64,000 bases of DNA from Orbilia blumenaviensis (lineage: Eukaryota; Ascomycota; Orbiliomycetes; Orbiliales; Orbiliaceae). Of the stretch, positions 13,639-25,019 are shown in pieces. The stretch lies in contig JAVHNS010000015.1 in the NCBI GenBank assembly GCA_036872755.1, forward strand, positions 62,001-126,000, in the 5' to 3' direction. The translations under genes were made by a program, and so were the position numbers. How positions within the stretch are numbered: position 1 is the stretch's first letter; every line of letters begins with the position of its first letter. The notes beneath the pieces are model-generated. The model saw nothing but the letters and a program-made list of their open reading frames with translations. It ran no database searches and was not told the origin of the DNA.

Positions 13639-14943
13639 ATGTCTACCATTCAGGCGGCAAGATCACCTGTCGAACCATCAGTCCCCGTCCTTCCTGACGG
13701 GCTTGCCTTGAAGTATGTCGCTGAAGGTGCAGCTAATGTGAGTTTTGACGATATAAATGGGATCCTTCCAAGGATTTAGGTCCAGCGTTGCTAACCCTGT
13801 GGAGAAAGGTCATCTGGCGTATCTCATTACCCGATGAGCAGCTAACCCCACCTCCAACTGTTATCGAGGAATATTCCGAGTCTACCCCTCCACCATCGGA
13901 GGTTGATATCGACATCGACATCGGCAAGGAGAACGGCGCCTCTAAGGCGAACGGTGCCAATGCCCCGGTCATTACGGACTATAGTCGCCTTCTTCTCCGG
14001 TTGCGGAAATGCCTTCCTTCCTCGGAATCAAACTTGCTGGCATATGAATACCTTTCTACAGTGATTATGCCATTGTTTCCCCCAGGGGTGATGGTTGGCC
14101 AGGAATTGGTTAAGCTGCCTCCAGCATTAGTCGCCCGTGCAAACGATACTCTACACCATCTCGAGAAGGCCGGAGTCCGTCCGTCCCACCGTCAATATCT
14201 GTATTTGGCTGGGGATCCACGGCCAACGGAGCAGGGAATGGAGGAAGGGTATGCCTTTCTGCTGGAGGATATGACACCAGACACTTCTCTCGGCGAATTC
14301 CTCTTGGAATTCAAGGCGAAATGGTTGGTGCAATCTCCAAACGCTCCAGCGGACTGGAAACGGTGCAGAACTTGCGCATTACGTTTAAGAAAATATACCA
14401 GAGCTACAAAGAAGGGCAAGCATACCGAGTGGCGTGGTCTCTGCCCCTTTGATCTTGTCTCCAACGACCCAAAGAGGGCTAAGAATGCTATTAGGCGGAT
14501 TCTCCACCACCCGAGGTGCGAGGATGAGAAGCTGGTGGAGAGAGTCACGGCAGCGCTGATAGGTTGCCCACAGCTTTCCATTTTGAAGGAGCTCCAGGCA
14601 TCTCTCGACCCAAAGGGCATTTTGAATGCAGACCACAAGTCAAAGGAGTTCTTAACTGCAATGACTTTGCGGGACTGCACATTTTATGTCAAAGTAAGCA
14701 CTAAATTTTTTGATATATCGGCGTGGTGGCCGGAATGCTAATGTCTATCGCTGCTTTTAGGTATCACCAACTGAAGTGCAGGCCCGACTTGGTGATTTTG
14801 ATGTCAAGAGCGGGGAAGCAGGGAAGAGCGAGTACTGGATCAAAAATGAGCGGGAGCTGATTGAGGAAGGGTGGTACAATGGGACTGAGGAGGGTGACCA
14901 TCCGTGGAAAGCCGAAGGGCTTGAAGTCATCTGCCGAGCTTGA
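13639..14943 (+). CDS. ipk1: Inositol-pentakisphosphate 2-kinase (Ipk1)
   Basis: Three exons (13639-13737, 13809-14693, 14761-14943) give 388 residues. Family members phosphorylate inositol 1,3,4,5,6-pentakisphosphate at the 2-position to make phytate (InsP6), which acts in mRNA export and phosphate signalling. The first intron had to be placed precisely: joining GCT-AAT to GTC-ATC restores the nucleotide-binding signature EGAANVIWRIS. Other family landmarks follow in order: LLLRLRKCLP, an EFKAKW segment corresponding to the EIKPKW motif, a CRTCALRL segment, LCPFDLVSND, the AMTLRDCTFYVKV strand, and a C-terminal RLGDFDVKS...YWIKNERELIEEGWY. Length is typical for a fungal Ipk1. The gene converges with the acylpyruvase gene, with about 210 bp between stop codons. 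Confidence 0.93.
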
Positions 14944-15153
14944 AACGTTGCGAGAGAGGGATTGTTCTGAATAAACCTGCTACGATTTCAATTTTTGTCC
15001 GGTTACTCTTGTTCAACAACATTCTTCGCACACGCTGCACTTGTTCGTTGTTTAACTAGACTCGTCTGTCTTTTGAGTATACAAGCTGCTCACGTGAGCT
15101 TTTTCTCTTTTTGACCATATGGTTAGGTGTCCGAGCTGTGGCACCGAGTTCGT

Positions 15154-16122
15154 CTATGTTTCCTTAAAAACGTAGGGTCCGGATCGCTCTGCAACCTCTA
15201 CATCTATTTTACCTTCATCGATCTCAACTCCGTCGATTCTGATACCAGCCTTCATGTTCTCACCCACTTTGACTGAACCAACGCCTTTTGGGGTTCCTAG
15301 AGGCCTATTAGAATGACGAGTTACATTTAAGCCCTGACGACCGACTTACCCGTCAAAACAACATCACCCTGCTCGATAGTCATGATTTGTGAGAGATGGG
15401 CTAGGATCCTTGGGATCCTAAAAAGCATCAAATTGGTCGAGTCCTGTTGCCTAATAGCATCGTTGATTGAAAGATACAATTCGGCTTCATGTGGGTCCGG
15501 AATCTTAGACCTATTCCTCTCCTTTAGAAAAAAAGAAGAAGAAGAAGATAATAGCGTTAAGATAGCAGAAAGAGATGAGTTTCCTTACCTTGGGATAAAC
15601 CCACTCAGGACTGTAAACGTGTCGAACCCCTTCGCTGTTGACCATGGCAACCCCTTCTTCTTGGCCTCATCTTGCACATTCCTGGCCGTCATATCAATAC
15701 CAACCACGTACCCCTCAATAGCATCAATAGCACCTTGGACATCGTGTTCATCGAAGTCCCTGAGCTTCTTCCCCATCACAAGCCCCAATTCGACTTCATA
15801 ATGAAGATTGACACCCTTCGGGCAGAGGACGGGTCCACCGCGGGGCTCCAAGATCGAAGATGGAGGCTTTAGGAAGAAGAAAGGTTGCTTTGGGCGGGCA
15901 TTGTTGAGTTCGGCGATATGATCGCTATTTCATCCGATAATACATATATATTCTTAGCATGTCAACAGGAGAGAGGATGTAAGGGGGTAGACATGCGCGT
16001 AGTTTCGGCCAATTGCCAGGACTTTGGAACAGCGGGACTATGGCCGTTCGTTAGCATACAGTCAATGCAATCAATTAGTATATTAAGGCTGGCGATAGCG
16101 TTACCCTTAAGCTAGCAGCCAT
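15154..16122 (-). CDS. Fumarylacetoacetate hydrolase-family acylpyruvase (FAHD1-like)
   Basis: Five exons (16122-16105, 16037-15997, 15924-15589, 15510-15350, 15296-15154) encode 232 residues. The protein follows the FAHD1 family end to end: KVLAIGRNYADHI, FFFLKPPSS, a metal-binding LHYEVELGLVMGK, EGYVVGIDMTARNVQ, GLPWSTAKGFDTF, DPHEAELYLSIN, MTIEQGDVVLTGTPKGVG. The paired acidic residues in HYEVELG and the Asp in GIDMTARN are the expected Mg site. Family enzymes hydrolyse acylpyruvates and decarboxylate oxaloacetate, often in mitochondria. The first exon encodes only six residues. The second intron (15996-15925) can be spliced in frame only with a GC donor (C|GCATGT), making it a GC-AG intron; every other intron here is GT-AG. 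Confidence 0.92.
15925..15996 (-). other. GC-AG intron in the FAHD1-like gene
   Basis: A 72-bp intron begins GCATGT and ends ATAG. Splicing here yields the conserved GRNYADHI run; the nearest GT donor, three bases downstream, puts the next exon out of frame. GC-AG introns are a known minority class in fungi, usually with a stronger donor context than this one. Confidence 0.65.
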
Positions 16123-16558
16123 TGTGATGCGCGGATGCCAATATCTAAGTACTAAGCAGCTACTCGGGGAAAAGAAAACCAAAAAAGTCTAAATACTCTA
16201 AGAAAATCAAAGGAGGGGTCTTTCGGAAGGGGGACGAAACTTCAAAATCCCACCTTCAAAGGCTTCCCGCTCGCCCTTTGCTAGCCGATAACAGCCTGTG
16301 GAAAATGCAACACAAATGGCTGCAGCCTATCTACCCCGCCATCTGGTTGAAGTTTCCAATCAAAGCCTAGATCTTTTGAGATCCGATGCTGCAGTTACAT
16401 GCAATGGACATGGGTGGGGGTGGGGGCGCGCCACACTCGTGACAGTTTCTTCTATTCGAATCCTACATTTTGGCTTATACAATTTTTTGTTTATTTTTTG
16501 GTGCGATATCTAGTTGGTATTGTACATGTATAAATCCTTGCAATTGCGCCGCCGCGGT
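16123..16558. other. Short intergenic spacer
   Basis: 436 bp lies between the acylpyruvase start and the cardiolipin synthase stop, both on the minus strand. It must hold the acylpyruvase promoter and the cardiolipin synthase 3' end. A G-rich tract with GGGTGGGGGTGGGGGCG lies near 16410-16430. No gene was seen. Confidence 0.5.
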
Positions 16559-17817
16559 CTACATCGGTTTCTTATGCTCGTCTTTCTCAGGTTCTGATGG
16601 TTGTGCATCTTTCCTTGGAAGTATTCTTACGGCGTCTTTAGTGTAGACGTATGATAATCCGCTCCATACTGTCGTTGTGCCTACGGTATATCTGCATCAT
16701 CATCATTAGCTAGCACGATATGATGCATACTTATCGTAGTTTTCTCAGTATACTCACTCAAGGGCTGCCATAGCGGTAGATATATCCATTGCGACCAGTG
16801 GCTCAGCAGTCGCGGCCATCAGTAGAAGCAATTGTAATGCGGTATTGTACTATTGAGTTTTGTCAGTATACAGACCTAGGCTTCCAGTTGAAAATTATAG
16901 ATACCTTGCTGATAGTAGTTGGCTTGACCTCAGCACTTGGTAGTGAGAAGTCCCAGTATCTCCAGAATGTCTTCGGTGGGGGGAGCGATATCCATCGATA
17001 ATATATCGCTGCGACTCCCAGTCCAGCATCCTTTCCCAGAATCAACCCCGCGATCCATACTATTTAGTCCGGTTTTCTATTAGCATCTAACCCGAAATCC
17101 AAGCTTGTGTAGGGTCGGCTAACTCGGCAGGGCACCCTTCACGGCTAGGCAGACCGTTAGGATGGTCATCAGCAGTTTATCAGCCAATGGATCCAGAACA
17201 GTCCCGATGACAGTCTGTAAATTCCATTTCCTGGCAACATATCCGTCAACGAGATCTGTTAAACTGGCGTACGCTAACAGTCCCAAGGCCCAAGCACTTT
17301 GGTCATGAAGGATGAGGTATCCTATGGCCGGAGCAGCAACCAGTCGAGTAACCGTAAGGATGTTTGGGAGGTTGGTGATATTCTCTCGCTCTGAAATTAC
17401 TGGCAGAATACGACGACGCTTTTTAACGGGTGCATCTGAGGACAGTGTCGGTTTTTTAGGATCGGTTTGCGAAGCCTTTAAGCATCTACGTGGGGAAATC
17501 GATGATGTGAGTGAGAATTGTTCGATTAAGTTTATTGTGATTCCGTATTATAGGGTATCCACATACGTACTATGGAATGAAGCAACCTGGAAGTGAATCT
17601 GGAACGAAGGCCCGATGCTCTTTTTTAATAGCAATTTGCTTGATATTCGATTTTGAGTCCTCGATCCGTTGGTTGTGATGCCGCGCCGCACGCTCTTGAG
17701 AGCCAATACGTCATATATCTCCACCCGGGCATTGGCGGCGGATACTGCTCGTAGCGGGACCGGAAAACAGACAGGTCTATGCTGCAGAATCTGCAGAAGA
17801 GGTCTCTGCCTCAGCAT
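16559..17817 (-). CDS. CRD1: Cardiolipin synthase, CDP-alcohol phosphatidyltransferase type
   Basis: Five exons (17817-17567, 17485-17124, 17059-16905, 16849-16758, 16691-16559) encode 330 residues. In mitochondria this enzyme joins phosphatidylglycerol and CDP-diacylglycerol to make cardiolipin. The catalytic CDP-alcohol phosphotransferase signature is complete: D-x2-DG-x2-AR-x8-G-x3-D-x3-D, read as DLVDGYVARK...GTVLDPLAD. It lies in the NLPNILTVTRLVAAP...LADKLLMTILT block typical of Crd1/CRLS1. The fungal-type segment IYYRWISLPPPKTFWRYWDF and a last membrane region (ALEYTVGTTTVWSGLSYVY) follow. The ATG at 17817 gives an Arg/Gln-rich, acid-free presequence (MLRQRPLLQILQ...); the frame stays open 11 codons upstream but without an ATG. 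Donors are GTATGT, GTTAGC, GTATCT and GTGAGT. Confidence 0.93.
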
Positions 17818-18700
17818 GCTGCATTCGCAAGAGCGATAAAGGGCGTCCAATTGCTGCTGCTAGTGGCAGGGTGTGGGAAATTCGAACAGTCTGCAAAAAA
17901 AAGTGGGATGCTCGACTTTTGACTTGGCTCGCGTGATGGAGTTTTGAAGAAAATCGGCCAAGCAAAGAAAAAACAAGGCCGAGGCACACGAGCCCTGTTG
18001 ATTACTCTCTACGTTCCAGTCTAATTCTGTCCAGGCTAGCTACATACTATAACCCTGTCCTGGTCTACCTATTCTGTTCCACAGCATCTCGAAATTCAGT
18101 TTTACAACATATGCATGGGTCGTGAAAGTTCTCCATTTGCATTCCATAGCTAAGCTTATAGCCAGATCGACCAAGCGGCTTCGGATTGTCCGCGAACGGG
18201 ACCAGAAAGTTATATATCCCCCTCCTGGTGCGAAGTCCCATGCGAAGAGCATATTGAATAAGACCCTACATCCGAAGCCTGGGTCCCAAGGAACCACCAG
18301 CTGTGGCGGATAACGAATCAAGGCCCGCTAATTACTCAGACCCTTGCTCGCCGGTTGTTGGATTTCGGCCAAAATGCCGTTATCGGCTGGCCTACTGGTC
18401 CATTCTGAGCTCGTCGTCGAGACATTTTGTCAACTTTCCCTGAGCCCGGAAGGGAGAGAAAAAAAAAAAAAAAAAATTAAATAAAAACGAATAAAAGAAC
18501 CCCCAGTCTTTGTTCTTTTCAAACTTCGTGGTTTGGAGATATGTTCAATTGGTCCCGCTCAGTTTGCATTTTCTTTTCGACTATAGCTTTCATGCGATAG
18601 GATAGGACACTTTAATTAACATTTTGCAACATCTGGCCGGCTGGGGAGGACAACAATTACATTGCATTGCTGGATACACCATTGAACCCGACATTTCAAG
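17818..18700. promoter_or_regulatory. Shared divergent promoter region, cardiolipin synthase / aconitase
   Basis: 883 bp separates the two start codons of head-to-head genes whose products both go to mitochondria. It contains an A17-type run near 18461-18477 and no convincing open frame. That it acts as one bidirectional control region is inference from layout. Confidence 0.45.
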
Positions 18701-21220
18701 ATGTCGTCTGCCCTGCGAATCGCCAGACTGTCGTCACGACTTCATCGCTCTGGACGTCCTACCCACCAAGTAAGCACGCTCTCACTAGTGATTTTAATTG
18801 CGAATCGGGACTGTGTAGCTAAATTAATGTATGCAGTCAAGGTCACTCGCAACCGCATCCGCCATCCCCAAAGTCCACCCAAACTGCGATGCCCGCACCC
18901 CTCCATATGACAAACTCCGAAGAAATTACGAGACAGTCCGCCGAGTTCTCGGTTCAAACCAGCACCTAACACTCGCCGAAAAGATTTTATATTCCCATTT
19001 GGAAAAGCCGGAGGAAACGCTGTCAGGACAGAGCACGAGCTCGATCCGTGGGAATGCATACCTCAAGCTTAAGGTTGATAGAGTTGCCATGCAGGATGCC
19101 AGTGCGCAGATGGCGTTATTACAATTCATGAGCTGTGGTCTTCCAACCACTGCTGTCCCTGCTTCGATACATTGCGATCATATGATTGTTGGCGAGAGAG
19201 GTGCGGATGTGGATCTTCCAGAGAGTATCAAGGGAAACAAAGAAGTCTTTGACTTCCTAGAATCTGCTGCTAAGAAATACGGTATTGAATTCTGGGCGCC
19301 TGGCTCTGGTATCATCCATCAGATTGTTCTCGAAAACTACTCGGCACCCGGTCTTATGATGCTTGGAACGGATTCGCATACTCCAAATGGAGGTGGTTTG
19401 GGAGCAATTTGCATCGGAGTCGGTGGCGCAGACGCCGTAGACGCACTTGTGGATGCACCCTGGGAGCTCAAAGCGCCGAAGGTCCTGGGGGTTAGACTGG
19501 AGGGAAAGCTTGATGGCTGGGCAAGCCCAAAGGATGTCATCCTGAATCTTGCCGGACAGCTCACAGTTCGAGTATGTTGTATTTTCAACAACAAAGTATC
19601 AAGCACTTGCTAACAATACATCACTAGGGCGGCACTGGCTTCATTGTCGAATATCACGGAGAGGGTGTTCAATCATTAAGTTGCACCGGAATGGCTACCA
19701 TATGCAACATGGGCGCTGAGATTGGTGCCACAACATCGCTATTCCCATTCACACCGAGCATGTCCAGATATCTCCAAGCGACTGGTAGAGGGCCTATCGC
19801 AGAGAAGGCAACAGCAATGGGCGAGTTCCTATCAGCAGATTCCAAGGCGGAGTATGACAAGGTCATTACCATTGATTTATCAAAGCTTGAGCCTCATATC
19901 AACGGCCCCTTCACACCCGATCTGTCGACACCATTATCGAAGTTCAAGGACGCAATTCAGGAAAAATCTTGGCCACTAGACCTCAGCGCAGGTCTTATCG
20001 GATCGTGTACGAACTCGAGTTATCAGGATATGACCCGTGTGGAAAGCATTGTAAACCAGGCGAAGGAAGCTGGATTGAAGCCCAAGGTTGATTTCTTTGT
20101 CACTCCAGGGTCGGAGCAGATCAGAGCCACCCTCGAACGGGATCAAACGCTGAACGCCCTGGAAAGTGCAGGTGGTGTTATATTGGCGAATGCATGCGGG
20201 CCTTGTATCGGACAGTGGAAGCGTACAGACGGTGTGAAGAAAGGCGACACGAACGCTATTCTGACGTCGTTTAATCGAAACTTCAGAGCTAGGAATGACG
20301 GAAATCCAGATACTCTCAATTTCCTTGCATCGCCTGAGATCGTTACTGCCATGGTCTACTCGGGGAGAATGGATTTCAACCCAACGTCTGACTCGATTGA
20401 AACCCCATCGGGATCGACGTTTAAATTTTCACCTCCCCAGGGCGAGGAGCTTCCTAAGAACGGCTTCGAGGCTGGAAGGGAAGACTTCTTCCCTGTCAAG
20501 GCTGTTCCAGACCCAACAACGGAAGTCGTTGTTTCTCCCACCTCCACTCGCCTGGCTCTTCTCGACCCGTTCCCGCCATTCCCAGAATCCGAACTCGAAG
20601 ACCTAAGCGTTCTAGTGAAGGTTAAGGGTAAATGTACAACAGACCACATTTCGGCCGCCGGGAAGTGGCTAGCCTATAAGGGCCACTTGGAGAACATCTC
20701 AAATAACACCCTAATCGGCGCCTTAAACGCGGAAACAGACGCCGTAAACACCGTAGTCGACTTCGACGGCTCTGAGACCTCAATTCCAGATCTTGCTAGA
20801 CGCTGGAAAGAAAAGGGTAAGGGATGGCTAATTGTAGCTGAATGGAACTATGGCGAAGGATCGGCTCGTGAACATGCCGCCCTGCAGCCACGATACCTCG
20901 GAGGCTCGATCGTTCTTACCAAATCATTCGCACGTATCCACGAGACCAACTTGAAGAAACAAGGATTGATCCCCCTAACGTTTGTAAATGAGACGGATTA
21001 CGATCTGATATCTCCGCGGGATAAAGTTACCACGGTTGGTTTGCTAGACATGCTTAAGAATGGGGGTGCGGGGACGGTTAAGCTTGAGGTTGTGAAGGAA
21101 AAAACGGGGGAGAAGATCATAATTGAGACCGCGCATACATTCTCGAAGGACCAGGCTGACTGGGTACTCGCGGGGTCCGCTTTAAACCTTCTCGGAAAGA
21201 TGGCGAAGGCTTCTTTGTAG
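18701..21220 (+). CDS. aco2: Mitochondrial aconitase, second (Aco2/AcoB-type) paralogue
   Basis: Three exons (18701-18769, 18837-19571, 19628-21220) encode 798 residues. The N-terminus ([20 protein letters not shown], then SRSLATASA) is a classic mitochondrial presequence. The aconitase core follows: [13 protein letters not shown], the first Fe-S cysteine in [10 protein letters not shown] (about residue 395), the second and third in [10 protein letters not shown] (about residue 460), [11 protein letters not shown], and the swivel domain with [10 protein letters not shown] and [15 protein letters not shown]. All three 4Fe-4S cysteines are present. Length and the divergent positions relative to the main TCA-cycle aconitase fit the Aco2/AcoB group, which in yeast and Aspergillus is linked to lysine biosynthesis (homocitrate dehydration) rather than the main TCA role. 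I assign the subgroup by eye; aconitase itself is certain. Confidence 0.93.
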
Positions 21221-22118
21221 TGGATCCCTCTTCCCTTTCTAGATCTTTTTCTTTCTTTCTTTCTTTCTTATGAATGATTTGGGGGGCTATTATATGTACG
21301 ATATATATGGAATTTGATGACACAGTTTTCATTATTCATACTTTCGTAAACCCCGAAGAGACTCACGGGATGCTCATGAGCAGATGGGATGAAAACAGAA
21401 ATGGCGAAATCGATAATCGAGAGCGCTCATTGGTTCCTTGATTTTTCCTTATTGGGACATCTTGGGGGCTTCATGGAAAATCCTTTTTGTTTTTTTACTA
21501 ATTATAGCGCGGATTTGTACCTTTTCACAGTAGATGATTAACAGATTTAGATTTATGGCTTTAGATCTATGGTTTTTAGAGATCTACGGCTCTATGAGAT
21601 TTACGATTCAAAGTATTGAGGGGGGAGTAAAATGCCATTTCTGGCAGTATATTTCATCAACGGGTGGACGGATATCGAAGTCGATAATCCCTGACTTGAT
21701 AAACGCTACGTCCCACCAGAGTAATATAGGGCTAGGGGAGAAATACAGGAAAAGGAAGCAGTAGATAGAACAGGAAAAGGCCCGGGATATCAAAAAAAAA
21801 AAAAAGGGTGGCAACGGTTTATACATCAATTGTATCGCCCCAAAAGGCATAGGATAGTAAAAAAAAAAAAAAAAACACAAGTAACCACACCACTAAAACA
21901 ACATTTATTCGCCAAAAAACGCCTCCAGAGACAAAGTAAAGAACACTTGTCCTAAGGTCAAGATCGTCGCGGAAAAGAGTCGACGACGAGGCTGTGACGA
22001 CGAGACTGCTGAGGAAAACAAGAAACTTTTGAGACGAATCTCTGAGCCCTTAGATGGTAATTATACAGCAACTATAAATAAATATATTGCGTGACATCTT
22101 TCAGGAGGAAAAACCCGT
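21221..22118. other. Convergent intergenic spacer with A/T tracts
   Basis: 898 bp lies between the stops of the aconitase (+) and bZIP (-) genes. It holds a TTTC microsatellite (about 21250-21268), A-runs at about 21791-21803 and 21860-21875, and polyadenylation-like AATAAATA near 22075-22085. No gene was seen. Confidence 0.5.
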
Positions 22119-23815
22119 CTATTCATCATCCTCATCATCGTCATCCTCCTCTTCTGCTTCAGCCTCAGCTGCTGCCTTTGCTAAGGACGACAGAGGGAAT
22201 GGGGCAGACTTGATAAGTCTGATGAAGTCCTCGTTAGAGCCATGCTTCTCCATGAGCAGGTCCTTCAACCACTTATTCTCATTCTCGAGGGTGGTTACTT
22301 TGCCCTGAAGTTCTTGAACCTTGGTCTCAAGATCCTTGGCATGAGTCTCAAGGGCCTGTTCCCTTTGCTTCTTCTTGACTCGGAACCTGGCGGATGCGGC
22401 GGTATTCCTCCGTCGCTTATCTTCTTCGGCTGCTACCCTCGAAGCATCTTCGAAGGAGCGAGGCGAAGAGTCCAGGCCAAGGGTGGACGACTTCCTCTTC
22501 AGAGGATTCGGATTGATTATTGAGGTCGCAGGTGAGATTGGAGAGGTGTAACTGGATGAAGAGCCATTTGGAGCGAGAGCATGTGTGGCATGCGAAGGCT
22601 GGGGAAGGATGGCAAGGTTACGAGGCCTCTGGTGACCGTGCGAGGGTTGCGAAGGAGCGGCAGCAGCAATATGAGAGTTCTGCTGAGGTGGAGGAGGAGG
22701 AGGGAAGTCGCTCATCATGAACGAAGAGAGTTGGGAGAAGTCAACGGAATTCATGTAGCCTATTGTGATAGAAACGAGAGGATGTCAGTGTCAGCCAACA
22801 GGAACTAGCAATCGCCTGCAGCATGATTATTTTTCTCTTATTAGGGGAAACGGAAAGAAGAGGAGTCGTGGTGTGCGGTGGGGGGGAGAGAATAGTGTAG
22901 CGATCTGGGGTATGTGTTGAGGTGTTGCAGAATGGTTAGGGGTGTTTGACACGATGTTTGACGGTCAACTTCCGAAGCGAGACTAGCCTCAATTGCGTGA
23001 TTGACTGAATGACAACGAGAGAGAAAAAAAGATGGAATGGGAACCCGGTCGGCTGCCCAGCGGATGGATGGGGGTCCACAGCAGGTGCAGATGATGGGGG
23101 GGCGACGGAAGAAGGGTTATTTTGCAGAATTTGATACCCGGTGAAGAAAAAAAATTTGTAGACTGGGGAGGAGGTTGGGAAGGAAAAAAAAAAGGATAAT
23201 GAGATGAGGTTTGAATATTAGATGCAGTATATTGATATATTCATAGTAGAATTGAAGCTTGTACCATGAATTTATAATATCAAAAAATCAAAATGCATGC
23301 GGATATCAAGAGTAAAAGCAAAATGATGATGGTGCATTAACGACACGCGCAAATGAGCGAGCGGCGGGCGGCTGGCCGTATCAAGTTTGCATCCCCACGG
23401 ACTTCGCTGTGGGTCATGGGTGCAAATGGATATGTGCATGCAGGAGGAGGGTGTACCCCGGTGTGTAATAGAGTGTAATATGTGTGTCTGTCTAGTCCGT
23501 AGGGACCTTTCTGGAGACAGACCACCAGCAGTTTGGGGGAATTATCATTATGGACTTACTCTCAAGACTGGCGTCCCCGCTGAAGACGTCAAGTGAAGCG
23601 GTGGTGGCCGTAGATGTTTCCATTTTCTTGTCGACATCTCTGTCCGTCTCATTCGCACCACCGATGGCAGTATGTATTGACTGACCCATGTCCCAGTCGA
23701 AGAAGTCTGCATTTGCAAAAAGGTCGAGGTTGCTCTGGTCGAACGCATCTTCGATAGGTTCTGCTGTCCCATACATGGGATTGATGATATTAAGATTGGC
23801 CGAGAATTGTGACAT
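22119..23815 (-). CDS. CYS3/MetR-type bZIP transcription factor
   Basis: Two exons (23815-23560 and 22759-22119) join in phase across an 800-bp intron to give 298 residues. Exon 1 (MSQFSANLNIINPMYG...) is acidic and Asn/Asp/Phe-rich, like an activation domain. The bZIP lies at about residues 198-260: basic region EDKRRRNTAASARFRVKKK, then a leucine zipper through ENKWLKDLLMEKHG. This basic region is characteristic of Neurospora CYS3 and Aspergillus MetR, regulators of sulfur assimilation. The C-terminus is a run of Glu/Asp (AEAEAEEEDDDDEDDE). A second ATG at 22754 sits five bases after the acceptor and would start a 211-residue form with the whole bZIP but no N-terminal domain. A partial CYS3-like site (ATGATATC) lies in the leader at 23872; autoregulation is known for CYS3 but only inferred here. 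Confidence 0.85.
22760..23559 (-). other. Unusually long (800 bp) intron in the bZIP gene
   Basis: The donor AGTAAGTCC and the acceptor CACAATAG give a phase-1 join that fuses two good coding blocks. It is roughly ten times the other introns in this window. It contains low-complexity A/G-rich DNA and no coding continuation that I could fit. Confidence 0.7.
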
Positions 23816-24988
23816 TGTTGGTTCTGTCGGAAGGATAGATGGACTTCGTAGAAAAAAAGGCGATCTGTCGTATGATATCCCAAGGTCTTTGATCCCGATT
23901 GTTCGGAACGGTGACCCGGGAATAAATTATGAACTGTGGATGGTTGGTAGATGTTGTGGCAGCAGAAGAAGCAGCAGTTCGAGGGAAGTTGTCGTTGTTG
24001 TTGTGGAACAAAAGGAAATGTGTGTACAACGGCGGGATTTAATGCTCCAAGCTGGACCAAACCAGGACGGAAGTCAAAGTCGGAGGACGGTGAATCGATC
24101 GTGGTCGTGCCGTCACGATGCTGTCGTATGATCAAGTAAATTTTTTAAGATTCCAGTTCAGATCGGAAAGGGAAAAAAAAAGATAGAGAAGGGCGGCAGC
24201 ATGAAATTCTTCAGAAGATCAGATACGATGAAGGGTACCAGAATAGAAGAACGGGAAAGCAACGAGGTTTGGGAAGGGTCCCAAAGCGGCCAATAGCCAA
24301 TAGCAGCGGACAGCGATGCGGGCAAAAAAGCAGGAGCAGCAGCAGCAGCAGCAGCAGCTTCTTTTTCTTTCCTTTCCTTCTTGCCTGCCCTGGAACAAGG
24401 AACTGGAACTGGAACTGGAATTGGCACTAGAAACTGGCACTTGCACTTGTCACTGGTTCGAAAGCCTGTCTGTCTGACTGTCTGTCTGTCTCTGTCTGTC
24501 GGGGTTGCCCTTTCGCAGCAGAAGGGGGATTCCTTTTCTGTGGTCGCCAATGGCCGGGAATTTGGGGGTTTCTATTAGTCACAGTCCGGCCGGAGAGCTA
24601 CTGACGGTTAAATATGCGCTCAACCTCACCTGTCTCCGAACCAAGTATTCTGCTCTGCTCGACTACGACAGCTGATTTTGATCTGCTAGCTAAATAACCG
24701 CCGCAGCTAGCTTCCAGGCTACAGGTTTGAGAAAATAAAATTTTTAAAAAGAGGATGATGCTACCACTAAGTAGTATTTAGTCTGTTCGTAGGAAAAAGG
24801 ACAATGGTCATTCGTTTTGTTTCTTTGTCCAACAAGCACTGGCACTGGCACCGGTTTTGGCTTTAGAATCCAACAGTCAATAGTCGAGTCAACAGTCAAC
24901 AGTGGATGAGTTTAAAATCTGGATCTTCTCCGCAGGCGGAACTCTTCTACCAGGGCGGCTGATTTATAATCCTTCTCCTCCTCCCAGC

Positions 24989-25019
<31 letters not shown>

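Noticed and set aside
24158..24550. Minus-strand frame with poly-Ala and Pro-Val repeats
   Set aside because: Generated by GCA and GGAACT simple repeats in a promoter region.
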